From Arthrobacter methylotrophus (GTDB lineage Bacteria; Actinomycetota; Actinomycetes; Actinomycetales; Micrococcaceae), in contig NZ_BAABED010000001.1 in NCBI RefSeq assembly GCF_039539965.1, positions 2,604,001-2,668,000 on the forward strand: 64,000 nucleotides of DNA, written 5' to 3'. The stretch's first letter is position 1. Each line of letters starts with the position of its first letter. Positions 17,244-28,207 of the stretch are shown here, piece after piece. The translations under genes and the position numbers were made by a program. The notes beneath the pieces are model-generated. The model was not told the origin of the DNA, did no database searches, and saw only the letters and a list, made by a program, of their open reading frames with translations.

Positions 17244-17325
17244 TGCCCGAGGTGGGACTCGAACCCACACACCTTTCGATACCGCATTTTGAGTGCGGCG
17301 CGTCTGCCAATTCCGCCACTCGGGC
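17244..17325 (-). tRNA. tRNA-Leu(CAA)
   Basis: The minus-strand sequence folds as a class II tRNA. The acceptor arm is GCCCGAG/CTCGGGC, the anticodon stem CCGCA/TGCGG closes a seven-base loop CTCAAAA with anticodon CAA, and the T-arm contains GTTCGAGTC. The variable arm is extended, as expected for leucine. The discriminator is A and CCA is not encoded. Its 3' half and downstream hairpin recur at 7127-7187 and 4505-4565, which marks it as the integration target of the island to its left. Confidence 0.95.
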
Positions 17326-17521
17326 GCGGAAACACCAAAACAAGACTAACCGACGTCGAGGCCTTCTCAGATCCCAACGCTCCCTGTTGCAGTGCGCGAA
17401 ACTACTCTACATGCAGATGGGCTATTTTCCAGAACCGGCTCGCCCGGGCAACAAATCAGAAGCAGGGACCGGGTGCAACTAAGATAGTTGAGAACCCGCC
17501 GTACGTCTTGAAGGAGATCCT

Positions 17522-18127
17522 GTGTCAGAACAGACGGAGTCCAAGCCCGCATCCCAGCCGGCACGCCGCGTAGTTGTCGCAGAAGATGAGACCCTTATCC
17601 GCCTGGACATTATCGAGATCCTGAAGGGCGAAGGCTACGACGTCGTCGGCGAGGCCGACAACGGTGAGAAGGCTGTTCAGCTGGCTGAGGAGCTGAAGCC
17701 GGACCTGGTCCTTATGGACGTCAAGATGCCCGTGATGGACGGCATCTCGGCGGCGGAGAAAATCGTCAAAGCAAGGATCGCGCCTGTCGTCCTCTTGACG
17801 GCCTTCAGCCAGAAGGAACTCGTGGAGCGCGCCCGCGACGCCGGGGCCATGGCCTATGTCGTCAAGCCCTTCACTCCGGCGGACCTGATCCCGGCCATCG
17901 AGATCGCGCTGTCCCGCCACGAGGAGATCAAGGCCCTCGAAAACGAGGTTTCCGATCTGCAGGAGCAGTTCGCCACCCGCAAGCTCGTAGAGCGCGCTAA
18001 GAGCCTCCTGACCACCAAGATGGGACTCACTGAGCCGGAAGCGTTCCGGTGGATCCAGAAGACATCCATGGACCGCCGCCTCAGTATGCGCGAGGTCGCC
18101 GAGACCATCATCAACCAGGTCAACTAG
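17522..18127 (+). CDS. pdtaR: ANTAR-domain response regulator PdtaR
   Basis: The 201-residue protein has an N-terminal receiver domain: the acidic pocket EDE near residue 20 and the phosphorylatable Asp in LVLMDVKMP. The conserved Lys lies in AYVVKPF. After a coiled-coil linker (LENEVSDLQEQFATRKLVERAK) comes a C-terminal ANTAR RNA-binding domain (AKSLLTTKMGLTEPEAFRWI). It is the orthologue of mycobacterial PdtaR (Rv1626), which acts by transcription antitermination with the kinase PdtaS. The GTG start follows AAGGAG. The cognate kinase is not in the window. Confidence 0.93.
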   Translation: MSEQTESKPASQPARRVVVAEDETLIRLDIIEILKGEGYDVVGEADNGEKAVQLAEELKPDLVLMDVKMPVMDGISAAEKIVKARIAPVVLLTAFSQKELVERARDAGAMAYVVKPFTPADLIPAIEIALSRHEEIKALENEVSDLQEQFATRKLVERAKSLLTTKMGLTEPEAFRWIQKTSMDRRLSMREVAETIINQVN

Positions 18128-18140
18128 CACTCCCCCACGA

Positions 18141-18171
18141 AGGGCGCCGTCGTCCCCGGACCCGGCGCCCT
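18141..18171 (+). terminator. Intrinsic-type terminator after pdtaR
   Basis: AGGGCGCCG and CGGCGCCCT form a nine-base-pair stem around a 13-base loop and are followed by TTTG, 14 bases after the pdtaR stop. Confidence 0.75.
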
Positions 18172-18220
18172 TTGTCGTCCCCGGACGGGGCTCCACTGCA
18201 CGGATTCAGGCCAAGACAAG

Positions 18221-18257
18221 GCAAGGGAGGCCCCGCCAACGGCAGGGCCTCCCTTGC
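18221..18257 (-). terminator. Strong hairpin after pyk
   Basis: GCAAGGGAGGCCC and GGGCCTCCCTTGC form a perfect 13-bp stem with an 11-base loop about 30 bases beyond the pyk stop. It lies between convergent genes, and a run of pyrimidines follows on the minus strand. It probably terminates pyk transcription. Confidence 0.75.
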
Positions 18258-18284
18258 TGATCCAAGAAGTTGATGCGTAAAAAA

Positions 18285-19787
18285 TCAGATCTTGGATTTG
18301 ATCTTCTTCTTCTTTTCCGGCCACGGTCCGAGCTTTTCCTTGCGGGATGCGGCCTCTTCCAACTGGGACGTGTCTGCGAGGTCGCCCACCCTGTGGACCT
18401 TGAGCGAGTTCGTGGAGCCGGCTTGTCCGGGAGGGGACCCGGCCGCGATGACCACGAGGTCGCCGTTCTCGACGATCTTCATCTCGAGGAGGCTGCGGTC
18501 CACCTGTGCCGTCATGGCGTCAGTGTGGCCAACCATGGGAACCAGAACGGGCTGGATGCCCCAAGTGAGCGCCAACTGGTTCCAGACGTGCTCCAACGGA
18601 GTGAAGGCGAATACCGGCTTGACCGGACGCAGACGGGATAGACGGCGGGCCGAGTCACCGGACTGGGTGAACGTACAGATGTACTTTGCATCCAGCTGGT
18701 CGGCGATTTCGACGGCGGCACGCGTGATGGCGCCACCGCGGGTCTTGGGCTTGGTACCCAGCGGAGGAACGCGTTCGAGGCCGTGCTCTTCCGTGGACTC
18801 GATGATCCGGGCCATGGTCTTGACCGTCTCGATCGGGAACTTGCCCACGCTGGTTTCGCCGGAGAGCATGACTGCGTCGGCGCCGTCGAGCACTGCGTTG
18901 GCGCAGTCCGAAGCCTCCGCGCGGGTGGGGCGCGGGTTGTCGATCATGGACTCGAGGACCTGGGTAGCCACGATGACAGGCTTTGCCCAGCGGCGGGCCA
19001 GTTCAATGGCGCGCTTCTGGACGATCGGTACTTCCTCGAGCGGGAGTTCCACGCCGAGGTCGCCACGGGCAACCATGATGGCGTCGAAGGCGTCGATGAT
19101 TTCGTGGAGCTGTTCCACGGCCTGCGGCTTCTCGATCTTGGCGATCACCGGCACGCGGCGGCCTTCTTCGTCCATGATTTCGTGGACGCGCTTGATGTCG
19201 GAGGCGTCACGAACGAAGGACAGGGCGATAAGGTCGACACCGCGCTTCATGGCCCAGCGGAGATCGTCCTCGTCCTTTTCGCTCAGTGCGGGAACGTTGA
19301 CAGCAACACCAGGCAGGTTGATGCCCTTGTTGTTGGAGACCCAGCCGCCAACGGTCACGGTGGCGACCACCTTGACGTCGTCGACTTCGATGGCACGCAA
19401 GGCAACCTTGCCGTCGTCGATCAGCAGTGCGTCGCCGACGTTGACGTCTCCGGTAAGGCTTTTGAGCGTGGTGGAGCAGATGTCCTTGGTGCCCGGGACG
19501 TCCTCGGTGGTGATGGTGAAAGTGTCGCCGACAGCGAGTTCGTGGGGGCCATCGACAAAGCGGCCCAGACGGATCTTGGGCCCCTGCAGGTCAGCCATGA
19601 TGGCGACCGGCTTGTGCAGGTGGGCAGCAGCTTTGCGGACGTTCTCGTACGTGTTGTCGTGTACCGAGTAGTCGCCGTGGCTCATGTTCATGCGGGCGAC
19701 GTCGACGCCGGCTTCCAGCACCGCGAGGGTGTTGTCAAAGCTGGAAATTGCCGGTCCGAACGTTGCCACGATTTTTGCGCGTCTCAT
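18285..19787 (-). CDS. pyk: Pyruvate kinase
   Basis: The 500-residue enzyme catalyses phosphoenolpyruvate + ADP to pyruvate + ATP, the last step of glycolysis. Visible landmarks are the N-terminal RRAKIVATFGPA, the substrate-binding ARMNMSHGDY, the metal and catalytic block KIEKPQAVEQLHEII with MVARGDLGVE, and PTRAEASDCANAVLDGADA...SGETSVGKFP. The C-terminal allosteric domain is present. The ATG at 19787 follows GGTAGG. It stands alone on the minus strand, with gltD 57 bases upstream in the same direction. Confidence 0.96.
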   Translation of the reverse strand: MRRAKIVATFGPAISSFDNTLAVLEAGVDVARMNMSHGDYSVHDNTYENVRKAAAHLHKPVAIMADLQGPKIRLGRFVDGPHELAVGDTFTITTEDVPGTKDICSTTLKSLTGDVNVGDALLIDDGKVALRAIEVDDVKVVATVTVGGWVSNNKGINLPGVAVNVPALSEKDEDDLRWAMKRGVDLIALSFVRDASDIKRVHEIMDEEGRRVPVIAKIEKPQAVEQLHEIIDAFDAIMVARGDLGVELPLEEVPIVQKRAIELARRWAKPVIVATQVLESMIDNPRPTRAEASDCANAVLDGADAVMLSGETSVGKFPIETVKTMARIIESTEEHGLERVPPLGTKPKTRGGAITRAAVEIADQLDAKYICTFTQSGDSARRLSRLRPVKPVFAFTPLEHVWNQLALTWGIQPVLVPMVGHTDAMTAQVDRSLLEMKIVENGDLVVIAAGSPPGQAGSTNSLKVHRVGDLADTSQLEEAASRKEKLGPWPEKKKKIKSKI

Positions 19788-19844
19788 ATACCTACCCTAG
19801 TAGTGTGCTGCAGTTGGAGTTGGGAAAGCGTCGTACGCCGGTCC

Positions 19845-21302
19845 TTACAAGACCGCCATAGCCCGGTCGGTGGGAGCCACCGGCGCGGGAAGAATGGTGC
19901 TGCCCATGAGGTATTTGTCGACGGCGGCAGCACAGGCGCGGCCTTCGGCGATGGCCCAGACAATCAAGGACTGCCCGCGGCCGGCATCGCCTGCCACGAA
20001 AACGCCCTCGGTGTTGGTCATGTAGTACCCGTCCCGCGCCACGTTGCCGCGACCGTCGAATTCTGCACTGACCTGTTCTGTGATACCGGCGGGTTCTGCG
20101 CCCGTAAAGCCGAGTGACAGGAAGACCAAGTCGGCCGGAATGATGTGTTCCGTGCCGGCCTTAGGCAGTCGCTTGCCGTCCACGAACTCGGTCTCGGCAA
20201 CCTTGACGCCGGTGAGCTTGCCGTTTTCCCCGACAAATTCAACGGTGGAGGCGAGGTAGGTACGTTCGCCGCCCTCTTCGTGCGCACTGGCAACCTCAAA
20301 CAGCGTGGGGAACGTCGGCCACGGCTGGTGCGAGGCACGCTCCAGCGGCGGCTGCTTGCCGATCGCGAGCGTAGTGACGGAGGCGGCTCCGTGTCGGTGT
20401 GCCGTGCCGAGGCAGTCCGCGCCGGTGTCGCCACCGCCGAGGATCACTACATGCTTACCCTTCGCATTAATCTGGTCTTCCACAATCTCACCGGCAACCA
20501 CGCGGTTGGCAGGCACCAGGTAATCCATGGCGTAGTGGATACCTTCGAGTCCGCGGCCGGGGATGGGAAGGTCGCGCGGGACCGTAGCACCAGTGGCGAT
20601 CACCACGGAGTCGTAACGGCGGCGCAGCTGCTCCCAGGTCACGTCGCTTCCGACCGCGACACCGGTACGGAAACGGGTACCCTCGGCCTTCATCTGCTCG
20701 ACGCGGCGGTCGACCTGTTCCTTCTCCATCTTGAAGTCGGGGATACCGTAACGCAGCAGTCCACCGATCTTGTCATCGCGCTCGTAGACGGCCACCGTAT
20801 GTCCCACGCGGGTCAATTGCTGCGCAACCGCAAGCCCTGCCGGGCCGGAGCCGACGACGGCGACCGTCTTACCGGAGAGGCGCGCTGGCGGAAGCGGCTG
20901 CACCCAGCCGTTTTCGAAGGCATCGTCGACGATGGAAACTTCCACCTGCTTGATGGTCACGGCGGGCTGGTTGATGCCCAAGACGCAGGACGCTTCACAG
21001 GGCGCAGGACACAACCGTCCGGTGAACTCCGGGAAGTTGTTGGTCGCGTGCAGGCGCTCAATCGCTTCCTCGCCTTTTCCGCGCCACATGAGGTCGTTCC
21101 ACTCGGGAATGAGGTTGCCCAAGGGGCAGCCTTGGTGGCAGAACGGAACGCCACAATCCATGCAGCGGCCGGCCTGGCTCTTGAGCACGTCCTTGTCCTG
21201 GGCTTCGTAGACTTCCTTCCAGTCCATGATGCGGACGGGAACAGGACGGCGTGGCTGCGTCTCGCGCTGCCGGACTTTCAGAAATCCGCGTGGATCAGCC
21301 AC
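19845..21302 (-). CDS. gltD: Glutamate synthase small subunit
   Basis: The 485-residue NADPH-dependent beta subunit passes electrons through FAD and Fe-S centres to the large subunit. The N-terminal cysteine cluster ([19 protein letters not shown], then [10 protein letters not shown]) binds the 4Fe-4S clusters. The FAD dinucleotide fold reads [15 protein letters not shown], and the second nucleotide fold includes [13 protein letters not shown]. It overlaps the gltB stop by eight bases, so the subunits are cotranslated. Together they convert glutamine and 2-oxoglutarate to two glutamates. Confidence 0.96.
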   Translation of the reverse strand: MADPRGFLKVRQRETQPRRPVPVRIMDWKEVYEAQDKDVLKSQAGRCMDCGVPFCHQGCPLGNLIPEWNDLMWRGKGEEAIERLHATNNFPEFTGRLCPAPCEASCVLGINQPAVTIKQVEVSIVDDAFENGWVQPLPPARLSGKTVAVVGSGPAGLAVAQQLTRVGHTVAVYERDDKIGGLLRYGIPDFKMEKEQVDRRVEQMKAEGTRFRTGVAVGSDVTWEQLRRRYDSVVIATGATVPRDLPIPGRGLEGIHYAMDYLVPANRVVAGEIVEDQINAKGKHVVILGGGDTGADCLGTAHRHGAASVTTLAIGKQPPLERASHQPWPTFPTLFEVASAHEEGGERTYLASTVEFVGENGKLTGVKVAETEFVDGKRLPKAGTEHIIPADLVFLSLGFTGAEPAGITEQVSAEFDGRGNVARDGYYMTNTEGVFVAGDAGRGQSLIVWAIAEGRACAAAVDKYLMGSTILPAPVAPTDRAMAVL

Positions 21303-24300
21303 CGGTTACCTCCAGGATTCGAGACCATACTTCTTCACCGTCGGGGTCAAGGCCCTCTTCGATGGCGTCGAGACGGGTTTGCAGGACCGCCGCGTAGTCA
21401 CGTGGCAGTACTTTGGTGATGCGGGCGGCGGTGTCGTCGAAGTTTCCGAGCAGGCGGCCCGCGAGGACGGATTCGGTTTCTTCCAGGTGCTTGACCAGGA
21501 GGCCGTGGACAATGTCCCGGTCCTCCGCGTCGAGCTCGAGCAACTGGAGTTCCCCGGAATCCAGGGCTTCCTTGTTGACCCGGGCGGGCTGGAGGTCCAG
21601 CACATAGGCCGTGCCACCGGACATGCCGGCACCGAAGTTGCGGCCGGTGCGGCCGATGATCAGTGTCTGGCCGCCGGTCATGTATTCGCAGCCGTGGTCA
21701 CCGATGCCTTCGACGACGGCGGTGGCACCGGAGTTGCGTACCAGGAAGCGTTCGCCCACCTGGCCGCGCAGGAACATTTCACCACTCGTGGCGCCGTAGC
21801 CGATCACGTTGCCGGCGATGACGTTCCGTTCGGCCTGGAAAACGTTGGTGCGGTCCGGGCGGACGATGATGCGCCCACCCGAAAGGCCCTTGCCGACGTA
21901 GTCGTTGGAGTCACCGTACATGCGCAGTGTGATGCCCGCCGGGAGGAAAGCACCCAGCGACTGCCCGGCCGTGCCCTTCAACGTGATGTCGATCGTGTCA
22001 GTGGCGAGCACATCAATGCCAAAGGTCTTGGTCACGACGTGGCCGAGCATAGTGCCGACGGAACGGTCCGTATTGATGACGTCGACGGCGATCTTCACCG
22101 GTGTGCGGTCACTCAGTGCTTCGGCGGCCATGCCAATGAGGCGCTGGTCGAAGTGCTTGTCCAGCTCGTGGTTCTGGCCTGTGAGGTTTCGCAGGGGAAC
22201 GTCGTCGTCGAATTCGAGGCCGTGCAGGATCGGGTCGAGGTCCAGGCCCTCGGCCTTCCAGTGGTCGATCGCTTCGCGGGTATCGAGGACCTCGGCGTGG
22301 CCGATGGCCTCCACGAGACTGCGGAAACCGAGCTCGGCCAGCAATTCACGGACTTCCTCGGCAAGGAATTCGAAGAAGTTGACCACGAATTCGGGCTTGC
22401 CGTTGAAGCGCGCACGAAGCTCCGGGTTCTGGGTAGCGACGCCGACCGGGCAGGTGTCGAGGTGACAGACGCGCATCATGATGCAGCCGGAGACCACGAG
22501 CGGGGCGGTCGCGAAGCCGAACTCTTCAGCACCCAGCAGGGCAGCGATGACCACGTCGCGGCCGGTCTTGAGCTGGCCATCCACCTGCACCACTACGCGG
22601 TCGCGGAGCCCGTTGAGCATGAGGGTCTGCTGGGTTTCGGCGAGACCGAGCTCCCACGGAACACCCGCATGCTTGAGCGAGTTCAGCGGCGAGGCGCCGG
22701 TTCCGCCGTCGTGCCCGGAGACGAGCACGACGTCGGCTTTCGCCTTGGTGACGCCGGACGCCACCGTGCCGATCCCGACTTCGGAAACAAGCTTCACGTG
22801 CACGCGTGCCGAAGGGTTGGCCCGCTTGGCATCGTAGATGAGCTGCGCGAGGTCCTCGATCGAGTAGATGTCGTGATGCGGGGGCGGGGAAATGAGCCCG
22901 ACGCCGGGGGTTGAGTGACGGGTCCGGGCTACCCAGGGGTAGACCTTCTGCGCCATCAGCTGGCCACCTTCACCGGGCTTTGCGCCCTGTGCCATCTTGA
23001 TCTGGATGTCCTCGGCGTTGGTCAGGTACAGGCTGGTCACGCCGAAACGGCCGGAGGCAATCTGCTTGATGGCCGAGCGCCGCTCGGGGTCCAGCAGGCG
23101 GTCCACGTCTTCGCCGCCTTCGCCGGTGTTGGACTTGGCGCCCAGCCGGTTCATGGCAATCGCTAGGGTTTCGTGGGCTTCCTTGGAGATGGAGCCGTAG
23201 CTCATCGCTCCGGTGGAGAAGCGCTTCACGATGCTGGAGACCGGCTCGACTTCTTCGAGCGGCACAGGAGCGCGCAGGGTGTCCTTGAACTTCAAGAGCC
23301 CGCGGAGGGTCATGAGGTTCTCGGACTGATCGTCAATGCCCTTGGTGTACGACTTGAAGATGTCGTAGCGGCGTTCGCGGGTGGCGTGCTGCAGGCGGAA
23401 GATCGTCTCCGGGTTGAACAGGTGCGGTTCGCCGTCGCGCCGCCACTGGTATTCGCCACCGCCGAGCAGCGGCCGGTGCGGCTGCTCGATGCCGCCTTCC
23501 GGGTAGGCCATCTCGTGGCGTGCTGAAACTTCCGCGGCGATGACGTCCAGGCCGACACCCCCGAGCTGGGAGTGCGTGCCGGAGAAGAATTCGTCCACGA
23601 GGTCCTGGGACAGTCCCAAGGCTTCGAATGTTTGCGCTCCGGTGTACGAGGCCACCGTCGAAATGCCCATCTTGGACATGATCTTCAGCACGCCCTTGCC
23701 GAGGCCTTTGATGAGGTTGTAGACGCCGTCTTCCGGAGTCACACCAACCACCTCGCCGGTGCTGATCAGCTGCTCCACGGATTCCATGGCCAAGTATGGG
23801 TTCACGGCAGAAGCACCGAAGCCCACCAACACAGCCACATGGTGCGTTTCACGAACGTCGCCCGCCTCGACCACCAAGGCGGTCTTCGTGCGGTTGGCGC
23901 TGCGGAGCAAGTGATGGTGCACAGCGCTGACCAGCAGAAGCGACGGGATAGGCGCCCACTGCGCGTTGGAGTCGCGGTCGGACAGGACAATGTACTGCAC
24001 GCCGCGGTTGATCGCGCCGGAGACCTGTTCGCAGATTTCGGTCAAGCGACCGCGGAGGGCCGCTTCGCCGCCCTCCGGACGGTACAGTCCCCGGACCTTC
24101 ATGGCGACCTTGTCACCGCTCGCATTCTCGATGTTCGCGATCTTGGCGAGCTGGTCGTTGTTGATTACCGGGAACGGCAGGGAAACCTGCGGCTGGCGCA
24201 CCTGCCCGACGTCGAGAAGGTTGCCGTTGGGACCGATGGCGCACTTCAGCGAGGTGACCAGCTCTTCGCGGATGGCGTCAAGGGGCGGGTTGGTGACCTG

Positions 24301-25908
24301 GGCAAAGGACTGCACGAAGTAGTCGAACAGCAAGCGCGGACGCTTGGACAGCACGGCGACAGGCGTGTCGGAGCCCATGGCACCCAGCGGTTCGGCGCCA
24401 GTGCGGGCCATGGGTCCGAGGAGGATTTTCAGCTCTTCGGTGGTGTACCCAAAAGTCCGCTGGCGGATGTTGACGGACGCTGCAGTGTGCAGCACGTGCT
24501 CGCGCTCGGGAAGATCGTTGAGGTCGATCAGGTTGTCCTTGACCCATTCGGCCCAAGGGTTGGCGGCGGCAACCTCGGCTTTGACCTCAGCGTCGTCGAT
24601 GATTCGGCCGGCCTCGGTGTCAACCAGGAACATCTTGCCGGGCGAGACGCGGCCCTTCTTGACCACCTTGGCGGGCTCGACGTTGATCACGCCGACCTCG
24701 GAGGCAAAAACGATCAGTCCATCTTCGGTGATCCAGTAGCGGCCAGGGCGCAGGCCGTTGCGGTCCAGGGTGGCACCAACCAGGTTGCCGTCGGTGAAGG
24801 ACACTGCTGCGGGCCCATCCCACGGCTCCATGAGCATGGAGTGGTACTCGTAGAAGGCTCGGCGTGCCGGATCCATCGTGGCATGGTTTTCCCACGCCTC
24901 GGGGATCATCATCATGATCGAGTGCGTGATGGGACGGCCGGAGAGCCAGAGCAGCTCGGCAACCTCGTCGAAGGACGCAGAGTCCGATGCCCCCGGGGTG
25001 CAAATGGGGTACAGCTCCTCGGGGGAATCACCCAGAAGGGGATTCGCGAGCTGGGACTGGCGGGCCCGCATCCAGTTCCGGTTGCCCTTGACCGTGTTGA
25101 TTTCGCCGTTGTGGGCGATGGTACGGAACGGCTGGGCCAGCGGCCACGACGGGAAAGTGTTCGTGGAGAAGCGGGAGTGCACGATGGCCAGCTTGGTCTT
25201 GAAGCGCTTGTCCGAGAGGTCCGGGTAAAACGGTTCGAGCTGGGCGGTGGTCAGCATGCCCTTGTACACGATGGTGCGCGAAGACAGCGAGGGGAAGTAG
25301 ACGCCGAACTTGTTCTGGGCACGCTTGCGGATACGCCAGGCCCGGGAGTCCAGTTCATTCCGGTCCAGCACTTCGCCCGTGGCCGAGGCGAAGAAGGGTT
25401 GCGCGAAGTAGGGCATGCAAGCGCGGGCCATGGCACCGACAAGGTCACCGACTACTGGAACTTCACGCCAGCCAAGAACCGTCAGGCCCTCATCGACGGC
25501 AAGTGCTTCAATCCCGTGCTTTGCCGTCTCGGCTTCGCGGGTTTCGGCCGGCAGGAAGGCTGTACCAACCACATACTGGCCGGGTGCGGGCAGCTCAAAC
25601 TCGGTGACGGCCCGGAAGAACTCGTCCGGAACCTGCATCAGGAGGCCGGCCCCGTCGCCGGTCCCTTCGTCGGCGCCCACGGCCCCGCGGTGTTCGAGGT
25701 TGCGCAGGGCAGTCAGGGCCGCTTCCACGATGTCATAGCCGGGTTCACCACGCAGGGTGGCGATAATGGCCAAGCCGCAAGCGTCCTTCTCCAGCTCCGG
25801 GTTGTAGAGACCCTGGGCTTCCGGGAGCGCAGCGAAACGCTTGAAGGGCGACAAGGCACCCTGCGGTTCGACTGCTTCGGACCAACTTGGGTTATGAAGA
25901 TGGGTCAT
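21295..25908 (-). CDS. gltB: Glutamate synthase large subunit
   Basis: The 1537-residue alpha subunit starts at the ATG at 25908, preceded by GGAAGGA; the frame extends upstream without a good start. A short propeptide ends before C44 (KDACGLAII), the N-terminal nucleophile of the class II glutaminase domain. Next come the central domain, the FMN-binding synthase domain (about residues 850-1200; [18 protein letters not shown]) and the cysteines of the 3Fe-4S cluster ([13 protein letters not shown]). The C-terminal beta-helix domain contains GGRIIVRP and GGTAYVLD. It is the first gene of gltBD and acts in nitrogen assimilation. All key residues are present. Confidence 0.96.
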   Translation of the reverse strand: MTHLHNPSWSEAVEPQGALSPFKRFAALPEAQGLYNPELEKDACGLAIIATLRGEPGYDIVEAALTALRNLEHRGAVGADEGTGDGAGLLMQVPDEFFRAVTEFELPAPGQYVVGTAFLPAETREAETAKHGIEALAVDEGLTVLGWREVPVVGDLVGAMARACMPYFAQPFFASATGEVLDRNELDSRAWRIRKRAQNKFGVYFPSLSSRTIVYKGMLTTAQLEPFYPDLSDKRFKTKLAIVHSRFSTNTFPSWPLAQPFRTIAHNGEINTVKGNRNWMRARQSQLANPLLGDSPEELYPICTPGASDSASFDEVAELLWLSGRPITHSIMMMIPEAWENHATMDPARRAFYEYHSMLMEPWDGPAAVSFTDGNLVGATLDRNGLRPGRYWITEDGLIVFASEVGVINVEPAKVVKKGRVSPGKMFLVDTEAGRIIDDAEVKAEVAAANPWAEWVKDNLIDLNDLPEREHVLHTAASVNIRQRTFGYTTEELKILLGPMARTGAEPLGAMGSDTPVAVLSKRPRLLFDYFVQSFAQVTNPPLDAIREELVTSLKCAIGPNGNLLDVGQVRQPQVSLPFPVINNDQLAKIANIENASGDKVAMKVRGLYRPEGGEAALRGRLTEICEQVSGAINRGVQYIVLSDRDSNAQWAPIPSLLLVSAVHHHLLRSANRTKTALVVEAGDVRETHHVAVLVGFGASAVNPYLAMESVEQLISTGEVVGVTPEDGVYNLIKGLGKGVLKIMSKMGISTVASYTGAQTFEALGLSQDLVDEFFSGTHSQLGGVGLDVIAAEVSARHEMAYPEGGIEQPHRPLLGGGEYQWRRDGEPHLFNPETIFRLQHATRERRYDIFKSYTKGIDDQSENLMTLRGLLKFKDTLRAPVPLEEVEPVSSIVKRFSTGAMSYGSISKEAHETLAIAMNRLGAKSNTGEGGEDVDRLLDPERRSAIKQIASGRFGVTSLYLTNAEDIQIKMAQGAKPGEGGQLMAQKVYPWVARTRHSTPGVGLISPPPHHDIYSIEDLAQLIYDAKRANPSARVHVKLVSEVGIGTVASGVTKAKADVVLVSGHDGGTGASPLNSLKHAGVPWELGLAETQQTLMLNGLRDRVVVQVDGQLKTGRDVVIAALLGAEEFGFATAPLVVSGCIMMRVCHLDTCPVGVATQNPELRARFNGKPEFVVNFFEFLAEEVRELLAELGFRSLVEAIGHAEVLDTREAIDHWKAEGLDLDPILHGLEFDDDVPLRNLTGQNHELDKHFDQRLIGMAAEALSDRTPVKIAVDVINTDRSVGTMLGHVVTKTFGIDVLATDTIDITLKGTAGQSLGAFLPAGITLRMYGDSNDYVGKGLSGGRIIVRPDRTNVFQAERNVIAGNVIGYGATSGEMFLRGQVGERFLVRNSGATAVVEGIGDHGCEYMTGGQTLIIGRTGRNFGAGMSGGTAYVLDLQPARVNKEALDSGELQLLELDAEDRDIVHGLLVKHLEETESVLAGRLLGNFDDTAARITKVLPRDYAAVLQTRLDAIEEGLDPDGEEVWSRILEVTGG

Positions 25909-26170
25909 TGAAGACGTCCTTCCTCGAGATCGTGCGAATGGAAGGGACAACGCTGGCCCCACCTTGCCTGCCGTGTGACGGGCATAACAAAGCGCTAGTT
26001 ACTTGAAATTGTAGGCCACCGAACAAGACGCAACGAACAGTTACGAATGTCCCTGGCCCAAGCTTGACCGCGGGAGCAACTGTGTGCTGCCGGGTTATCG
26101 CAAGGCTGCCACGACGCTGTGGCCGGGGGCCTCTGGGCGGTAGCCCGGTGCCCCTGTGCCGTAGCACTGG
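25909..26170. other. Regulatory interval upstream of gltB
   Basis: These 262 bases between lgt and gltB must hold the gltBD promoter. I see no gene and no confident operator. The sequence next to lgt is GC-rich and could form small hairpins. Confidence 0.4.
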
Positions 26171-27373
26171 CTACTTGGTGCTGCCAGCTTCCGGCCCGGA
26201 TCCGGGGACGCTGCTGGCAGTGGTTCCGGTGGACTCGGAGCCTGCACCCGGCGTGACGCCGACGTGTGACTCCTCGGCCGATCCCGATGGCTCAACAGTA
26301 TGGCCCAGATCGCTTTGGTTATTCCGGAGATTATCATGAGCTCCGGTCTCTGAGACAGATACGTCCGTATCATGACCCGTCGGCTCGGTCACAATTGTGC
26401 TGTTTGTCTCATCATCCACGGGCCTGGAGTCGCCAGTAACGGAGTCATCGGCTTCGTTGGCCAGCACCGCAGGCTCCTTGCCGGGAAGGTATGCCGTATC
26501 CGGTACCGGCCTGCCGCGGAGGCTCAAGGCAATGAAGATAAGGAGCGCCGCGACGAAGACGAAAATACTGGTCCACACGTTCAGCCGTGTGGTGACACCG
26601 AAGAGGCTGATCTGTTCGGCATCGTCAATCCGCAACGCTTCGATCCAGACGCGACCAAGGGTGTAGTAGATGGCGTAGAGCCAGAAAAGCCTGCCCCGTC
26701 TGAAGTGGAAGCGGCGGTCCAGGACGAGCAGGATCGCGACGCCGAGGAGGTTCCAGAGTGATTCATAAAGGAACGTCGGGTGGAACAGTGTGTCGCTAGG
26801 CATTCCGGCCGGGAAATTCGGGCTGTTGGGATCGATCTGCAGGCCCCAGGGCAAGGTGGTGGGTCCGCCGAAAAGCTCCTGGTTGAACCAGTTCCCCCAA
26901 CGACCTATCGCTTGGGCCAGCAGGAGGCCGGGGGCCGCGGCGTCGAGGAAAGCGGTGAGCTTGACCCCGGAGCGCCGGCAGCCCAGCCAGGCACCGACGA
27001 CGCCGAGAACAACGGCACCCCAGATGCCCAAGCCGCCCCGCCAGATTTGCGGAATCAGGGAAAGGTCTCCGGTGCCGTTGAAGCCCGGGCCGAAGTACGC
27101 ATCCGGAGAGGAGATCACATGGTAGAGCCGGCCGCCCACGATGCCGAAGGGGATCGCCCAGATGGCGATGTCCCACAGGCTGCCTTCGGGGGTGCCGCGC
27201 CGCTTCCAGCGCACGGCCGTGACCCACAGGCCCAGGATGATCCCCAGCAGAATGCACAAAGCGTAAGCATGGATGCGGAGGGTCCCCCACGGCAGCGGTA
27301 TATCAAATCCGGACCATGAGGGGCTCGGAATGCTCATGGGAGCCATTGCCGCGACGTGGAGGAGACTCTGCAT
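26171..27373 (-). CDS. lgt: Prolipoprotein diacylglyceryl transferase with long hydrophilic tail
   Basis: The 400-residue integral membrane enzyme attaches diacylglycerol from phosphatidylglycerol to the lipobox cysteine of prelipoproteins. Seven or so hydrophobic segments run from residue 30 to 285. The Lgt signature GRWGNWFNQELFGGPT is intact, as are IVGGRLYHV and the HPTFLYES motif. After the last membrane segment a tail of about 110 acidic, Ser/Thr-rich residues follows; it is much longer than in E. coli Lgt but of a kind seen in some actinobacteria. The start could also be at 27346 or 27337. It is the last gene of the trp run. Confidence 0.93.
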   Translation of the reverse strand: MQSLLHVAAMAPMSIPSPSWSGFDIPLPWGTLRIHAYALCILLGIILGLWVTAVRWKRRGTPEGSLWDIAIWAIPFGIVGGRLYHVISSPDAYFGPGFNGTGDLSLIPQIWRGGLGIWGAVVLGVVGAWLGCRRSGVKLTAFLDAAAPGLLLAQAIGRWGNWFNQELFGGPTTLPWGLQIDPNSPNFPAGMPSDTLFHPTFLYESLWNLLGVAILLVLDRRFHFRRGRLFWLYAIYYTLGRVWIEALRIDDAEQISLFGVTTRLNVWTSIFVFVAALLIFIALSLRGRPVPDTAYLPGKEPAVLANEADDSVTGDSRPVDDETNSTIVTEPTGHDTDVSVSETGAHDNLRNNQSDLGHTVEPSGSAEESHVGVTPGAGSESTGTTASSVPGSGPEAGSTK

Positions 27374-27394
27374 TGTCTACGCTTTTCCCTTTTT

Positions 27395-28207
27395 CTAGGC
27401 CTGCGCTGTTGCCCGGCCGAGGCCGGCGCTGAGGTTCTTGGTGAGTTGCGCGACGGCTTCAACGCCGCCGTCGCGGATCGCCGCAACCAGCGCAGTACCG
27501 ACGATCACACCGTCTGCGTATGCCGCAATCTCCCGGACCTGGTCCGCGTTGGAGACTCCCAGCCCGACGCAGACGCGTTCGGCACCGGCCGCATGCGCAT
27601 CGGCCACCACCTTTTCCGCGGTGCTGCTGACGGACTGCCGTGTTCCGGTGACGCCCATGATGGAGACTGCGTAAACAAAGCCACGGCTTGCTTCCACGGT
27701 CATGGCCACGCGTTCCGGTGTGGACGAGGGCGCCACGAGGAAGACCCGATCGAGTCCGTATTTGTCGGAGGCGGCAAACCATTCGGCGGCCTCGTCCGGA
27801 ATGAGGTCCGGAGTAATGAGTCCGGCGCCCCCGGCTTCGGCCAGCCTGCGGGAGAATTCGTCGACGCCCATGCGCATCACCGGGTTCCAGTAGGTCATGA
27901 CCAGCACGGCGACGTCGGTGGCGGCGGTGATGCCGGCCACGACGTCGAAGACACTGGCCACGTGGAAACCGTTGGCGATGGCTTCTGTGGTGGCAGCCTG
28001 GATGACCGAGCCGTCCATGACGGGGTCCGAATACGGGATACCGATCTCTATGAGGTCTGCGCCGTTGCGGGCCATGGCGATTCCCGCGTCGATGCTTGAC
28101 TGCACGTCAGGGTAGCCTGCGGGCAGGTATCCGATCAACGCGGCCCGGCCCTGTGCCCTGGCGCGGTCGATGGCGGCTGCGGACTTGCTCGTGATCTGCT
28201 CAGTCAT
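27395..28207 (-). CDS. trpA: Tryptophan synthase alpha chain
   Basis: The 270-residue TIM barrel cleaves indole-3-glycerol phosphate to indole and glyceraldehyde 3-phosphate. Recognisable parts are LIGYLPAGYPD, then NGADLIEIGIPYSDPVMDG with the catalytic Glu and Asp, and VYAVSIMGVTGTR. The phosphate-binding GVSNADQVREIAAYADGVIVG is also present. Its start overlaps the trpB stop by one base (TGATG), giving coupled synthesis of the alpha-beta complex. Confidence 0.96.
   Translation of the reverse strand: MTEQITSKSAAAIDRARAQGRAALIGYLPAGYPDVQSSIDAGIAMARNGADLIEIGIPYSDPVMDGSVIQAATTEAIANGFHVASVFDVVAGITAATDVAVLVMTYWNPVMRMGVDEFSRRLAEAGGAGLITPDLIPDEAAEWFAASDKYGLDRVFLVAPSSTPERVAMTVEASRGFVYAVSIMGVTGTRQSVSSTAEKVVADAHAAGAERVCVGLGVSNADQVREIAAYADGVIVGTALVAAIRDGGVEAVAQLTKNLSAGLGRATAQA

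Noticed and set aside
21226..22914. Long plus-strand ORFs opposite gltB and gltD
   Set aside because: They are antisense shadows of clearly identified genes, with no recognisable motifs.
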